The notes under the pieces: generated by a model
The model's input: the letters and a program-made list of their open reading frames with translations, nothing else
What the model was told of the DNA's origin: nothing
The model's database searches: none
Source of the DNA: Epiperipatus broadwayi
Taxonomy: Eukaryota; Onychophora; Udeonychophora; Euonychophora; Peripatidae
Direction: 5' to 3'
Assembly (NCBI GenBank): GCA_028023455.1
Contig: JAQFVV010006294.1
Location: forward strand, 2,879,001-2,943,000
Length of the DNA stretch: 64,000 nt
Made by a program: the position numbers and the translations under genes
Shown: in pieces, positions 59,901-64,000 of the stretch
How positions within the stretch are numbered: the stretch's first letter is position 1
Layout of the letters: every line of letters begins with the position of its first letter

Positions 59901-61649
59901 TAAATAATTAAACCAACATAAAAATCTATCGTACTTAAACCCTTCCCTATGTGAATATCCCCAAGTTAAATCTTAAATAGCAAAAAAAAAATATTTGAAA
60001 ACATCGGATTATAAATTAATCTATATCATCAGATAAGAGTTTAAATAATAATAATAAAAAAAATCTCTCCAACCTTTTATCATGTGAATCATATAATAAC
60101 CTATATATACTATTTAATCCTATATTTTAAAATAAAATATGAACAAAATGTACACTTTTTTTTAACAAAAAATATGTACACATAGATATCATATCACCTA
60201 ATTGAAAAGTCTCCCCTTTTTACCCACTGATCCATCATAGTCCTGCTCCTTTGTTTCTGATCCCAATGCATAGAAACAATTTTTAAAGTAGAGGAGACAA
60301 GCAGGAATAATAACAACTGAGGATTTGAATTCAATTACTTTTGTTTTTAAATCCTGATATTTTTTTTCTTCAAGTATATAAATATAACCAACCTTTTAAA
60401 ATAACAGATACTTGGTCAATGCAAAATCTGCACATTACTGGCTTTATTTTTTTCTCTTATTGGTAATAATATATGAAGACAAAGTTCAGTTACATCCAAA
60501 TGAGTAATAAATTCTAGCATTTTTTCCAAGTTAAGAAAATTAAATTTCAATTGTTTAATATCACATAGAAGTTGAATTAATCAATATTGTAAAATTCTTT
60601 GATCAGAAATATGACATTCATAAATGCATCATGGGGTTTATATTCATCACAAATATATATGAAATCCTAGATTTTAACAAGGTAAGATTTTATAAATTAC
60701 CTGATGTTTTTTTATTTACAGTTTTTCATTTCCATTGGAATTTCTTCAACAAACTTCCCCAAGTGAATGGACAGATAGTTAAATTTTTTAATCTTCCATG
60801 GATTTTAGAAATTAGTCATTTAAAAAAAAAAAATTGATAATTTTTAAAGATGAATATAAAAGCATTCTAAGCAACGATAAAATTTATAAGGCTCGAGTTG
60901 AATCATTGCAGTTTTATTTCTAACATATTTTTTTTTACATCAATGTTGTTATTCAATAATACCCAATACTCATTCTTTAGTGTACAAATTTTTTTTTTTG
61001 TAGTGGATAAAATTGAAAGACTTAGAAAACATTTCATACACAAAAAAAATCCTGTTTTACAATTTCAATATTATTTTTCATTTTCAAACAAAATTAAAGA
61101 ATTCACATGACATTTTCTATTTCTTATAATGAATATATGTATTTTTAACATATATCTTTAATAATATATTCCAATAAACAAATAAATAAACATATATGAA
61201 AAAGAATATTTAATTTTTTTATAAGTAAGTTGTTGCTGTGAATGTAATAACAAAATTGGACATATAATAATTAATAATAATGATTTTATTCAAGTGGTTT
61301 ATTTTATGATTCACTTATTTACTTTTCAGTATTTATTTATTCATTCACTTATTTATAATTTTCTTAAAATTGATCACAACCAATTTATGATTTATATCAA
61401 TAATAAAATATTTTGAAATATTAGGTTGCCATTGTTATCTAGTTAACATTTATACTTCAACACTTTCATTGTCCCTAGATCAAGTGAAATTAAATTAAAT
61501 AAGATCAATAAACTTTTTTTTATATATGTATTGTGATATATAACTAATTTGGGCAGGCACAATACATATGTATTGGTTTTTAAGGATAGGCTTTCTATAG
61601 AGTTTAAATTATAAATTTATTTAAACACACATTGATTACGTAAGTAATA
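56946..61649. other. AT-rich intergenic DNA, nothing recognised
   Basis: 4.7 kb of very AT-rich sequence. 58-60.5 kb has more C than G on the plus strand, with few open frames. ORFs at 60631-60837 and 60898-61110 are F/I/N-rich; the first contains a GTAAGA donor-like site at about 60680 (after GATTTTAACAAG), but the coding evidence is too thin to call. Confidence 0.5.
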
Positions 61650-61936
61650 TTTACTAAGGCTGTAAACCTCAAGAATATGCACGTGAAAATGTGAAGGTAG
61701 GGACCTCTACAGGTCTTAACCACAAGGAATTGTTGACTTAATCAGTGAAGTATTGAATAGTTTCACGCTCTTAGATCTAACAGCTTCAGCTTCACCTATT
61801 CATATAGAAAGTAGTTTGAAGTAAAGAAGGGTTCTCTCTTTTCTTTCAAAGCATAAGCTTGTGGTTAAGACCTGTAGAGGTCCCTACCTTCGCATTTTCA
61901 CGTACATAATTTTTGAGGTTTAAAGTCTTAGTAAAT
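61650..61936. mobile_element. Foldback MITE family T, third copy with internal loop
   Basis: The left arm (61650-61732) starts TTTACTAAGGCTGTAAACCT and contains GTAGGGACCTCTACAGGTCT. The right arm (about 61858-61936) ends AGGTTTAAAGTCTTAGTAAA. The arms pair with a ~125-base loop of unrelated sequence. AATATT lies immediately outside both ends (palindromic target or duplication). Arms differ by several bases, so it is older than the 43.4-kb copy. Confidence 0.8.
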
Positions 61937-62278
61937 ATTATAGAGTTTAAAGAGATTTTGGGATCAGTTCAATCTTAATAAATTATATATTGTAAGATCT
62001 TTTTTTTTGGACATTTCTAGATTCAAATTTACATTCAAACTGCTATATATATATGTCTTTAATTTCTTTGTCATGAAACACATTTTTTTTTGTTTATTCT
62101 TCTGATCAGATGTGAAGCAGCTAGGCAATAAGTTACTTTAAATGCTGCTACAAGAGTAAACCAGGAATGTACATAGCAAGAAATGTATGAGGAAAATACT
62201 TTATTTACTTTGGAATAATGAAAGATCATAATGAGATTAATTGGTAGTTGAGAATGCTTATGAGCACTAATATATGTA
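61937..62278. other. AT-rich spacer
   Basis: No feature recognised. The 73-codon minus frame ending at 62071 overlaps the next element's terminus and has no family match. Confidence 0.4.
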
Positions 62279-63271
62279 CACCTGGGTCTCATTTTACGTG
62301 ATAGATAGGTTCCTCAGAAAACACGCGCAAAAGAAATTGCACAAAAATAGACGTAACTTACCTTGAAAAAGGAGGGATACGGACTGTGATTTTTCAAAAA
62401 TCGCATAAAAGCAAAGCACCAACGTAAAATTACTTTAAAATTCGCACGCAAAAAAAATAAGGAAATAAAATATGACTAATAAAAAATTTCAAATTTGAAA
62501 AAAATTGATACAAGACAAACTTTTTTTAACTGTAATATTTAATTTTATTCAAAACAATATATTTTTATGCATAATTTACAGTACAGTAATTGACATTTTT
62601 TTATACACGTTTTAATTATCGCTACTTGCCGATAAACAGGTTCGTTTGCAAACTGGTAAAAAATCAGATTCTTCACAAGAGGAAATACAACTAGCGCCAA
62701 CTTCACTCTCATGTTGTGTTAATGGTTTTCTGGTAACAACGTAATTAGTAAATAAATATTTGAGACGATGATTTTATTAATTGTTTATGAAGCTCGCGAT
62801 ATCCAGACATACAACCATTTAGCTCTCGGAATTTAAGAGCATGTTCGTGATTAGTGAGTGTCATTAATAAGAAAATAATTAAAAATAAACTTGCGGACAC
62901 TAAATGATTAATAATTGATTACGTTCTTTTTTAAAAAGCAAAAACAGAATGTGATTTAAAATGCAAAATTAACACGCACAATGTTTGAACAAATTTACAT
63001 TATAATCTTGTAAAATTTAATGTGGGTATACATAAAATGTGGAAATCATGATTTTAATTTCATTATTGCATAAATCAGCACTGAAAATATTGAAATTACT
63101 AAGATGAAAGTTGAATTCCAATAATGTACTATTACTTTCAACATGACGTAAGTGCGTGAAATTTATTATTTAAAGTAATAGCGCATTATCGGAGTTCAAC
63201 TTCCAAAGAAACATGAATCGCATAACTTCAAAATCGCATTAAATAAATCCATGTAAAATGAGACCCAGGTG
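62279..63271. mobile_element. pogo/Tigger-like DNA transposon (993 bp), internally deleted
   Basis: The termini CACCTGGGTCTCATTTTACG (left, 62279) and CACCTGGGTCTCATTTTACA (right, inverted from 63271) are perfect for ~19 bases and flanked by TA on both sides (62277-62278 and 63272-63273), the target duplication of the Tc1/mariner/pogo superfamily. Subterminal sequence rich in CGCGCAAAAG, TCGCATAAAAG and similar boxes resembles the ends of Tigger-type elements. The interior keeps only a C-terminal coding remnant, so the element is a deletion derivative. Confidence 0.8.
62612..62880 (-). pseudogene. Transposase C-terminal relic (pogo/Tigger-like)
   Basis: On the minus strand the frame 62725-62612 reads PLTQHESEVGASCISSCEES, then DFLPVCKRTCLSASSDN and TAA. 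This is an uninterrupted, protein-like acidic/Ser-Cys tail ending in a stop, as found at the C-terminus of Tigger transposases. Upstream, in a shifted frame (about 62870-62770), HALKFRELNGCMSGYRELHK and QLIKSSSQ follow. The DDE catalytic core is absent. The family call rests mainly on the terminal repeats and TA duplication. Confidence 0.5.
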
Positions 63272-64000
63272 TATATAAAAAAAAGAAACAGACTGGGAAA
63301 TACTACTAATAATATACTTTTAAAAAATTGGCAACCAAAATTTTTTTTATCTCATTTTGTTTTAATCACTTAATCAAAAAGAGAAATAAAGCATAGTTTT
63401 AAGATTTTTAAAAAATATACATAGCATATATATTATAAATGATTTAAACAATGCTGGAGTAAGAATCATCAGCACCCTTATAGTAGTTACCCCATCCCTA
63501 AAAAAAACAACAAATTCTACTAATTTTATATATACTTTAATGTTTTATTAAAGACAACAATGAAAAAAATTGCTATTATATAATTATAAATTTACTGTCT
63601 ACAGAACTAAACTTAGATGCAATATTGCATATGTTGTTCTCTATAGCTATCACCGACAAATTTGTCATCCAATCTTGTGATATTGTTGAATATAAATAAT
63701 TTTTTAAATAATTTTTAACTTCTAAAATGATCTCTCCCCACTAGCTACATTTGTAGGAAGAGTTAATATTTTTAATGATATACTCAAATTTGGGAATGAA
63801 ATGATCAAATCATTTTCATGAATATAAGTTAGAACACCAAGGAGATTTTTGAATTAAGGTAATTCACTTGAAGATAAATGTTTAAACATAGTTCTTCATA
63901 TATATAAATGCCATGCATAGTAAAAGTAAAATGACAGTTCCATTTATGCATCACATAACAATGTGATGTAAAATTTGGATCATGTAAAACCAGCATAAGA
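63272..64000. other. AT-rich DNA to the end of the window
   Basis: No gene or repeat recognised. Confidence 0.5.

Overview
This is an A+T-rich (roughly three-quarters A+T by eye) eukaryotic genomic window, almost certainly from an invertebrate animal. Homopolymer runs, AT microsatellites, very short ORFs and a dense mix of decayed animal-type transposons (RTE/CFDP2-like LINE, CCHC/EN/RT LINE of Tx1-like flavour, Penelope-like, Ty3/Gypsy, piggyBac, pogo/Tigger-like, hAT MITEs) support this. The phylum cannot be fixed from the sequence. No complete protein-coding host gene is visible. Nearly every recognisable reading frame is a broken transposon piece, and the host exon candidates are weak.

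Layout: 0.1-0.35 kb, LINE C-terminal relic; 3.8-4.8 kb, Ty3/Gypsy pol relic (RNase H then integrase); 5.2-6.8 kb, inverted-repeat DNA elements; 7.9-8.25 and 11.4-12.0 kb, foldback elements whose arms carry hammerhead-ribozyme-like sequences; 12.5-13.0 kb, second RTE/CFDP2-like fragment; 13.2-17.2 kb, copies of a dispersed repeat with exon-like segments; 17.3-17.9 kb, 5' part of a piggyBac transposase; 20.6 kb, a G+C-rich island of unknown origin; 21.6-25.5 kb, two Penelope-like elements in opposite orientation (5' ends facing), one broken by a hAT MITE; 27.8 kb, a short palindromic element; 28.4-34.8 kb, a near full-length but degenerate non-LTR retrotransposon with a hAT MITE (8-bp target duplication) inside ORF1; 35.9-38.0 kb, a DNA transposon with ~67-bp terminal inverted repeats; 43.4, 52.6 and 61.7 kb, one foldback MITE family; 46.8-47.8 kb, another inverted-repeat element; 48.8-50.2 kb, dispersed repeat plus exon-like segments; 51.7-52.35 kb, a 338-bp tandem duplication; 54.0-56.9 kb, a ~3-kb structure of tandem and inverted ~375-400-bp units, each holding a hammerhead-like motif; 62.3-63.3 kb, a pogo/Tigger-like element with a transposase C-terminal relic. 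The rest is AT-rich DNA without recognisable genes.

The most notable signal is the hammerhead-like family. At least six sites, in three separate loci, share or descend from CTGATGA + short hairpin + GAAA, flanked by two-part stem I pairing. Comparison between copies shows compensatory base changes in stem I, and stem III is reduced to self-complementary CTAG or CCGG. That is the architecture expected of type I hammerheads in retrozyme-like and Penelope-associated repeats, some of which work as dimers. Here they sit in foldback and tandem repeats with no obvious protein.
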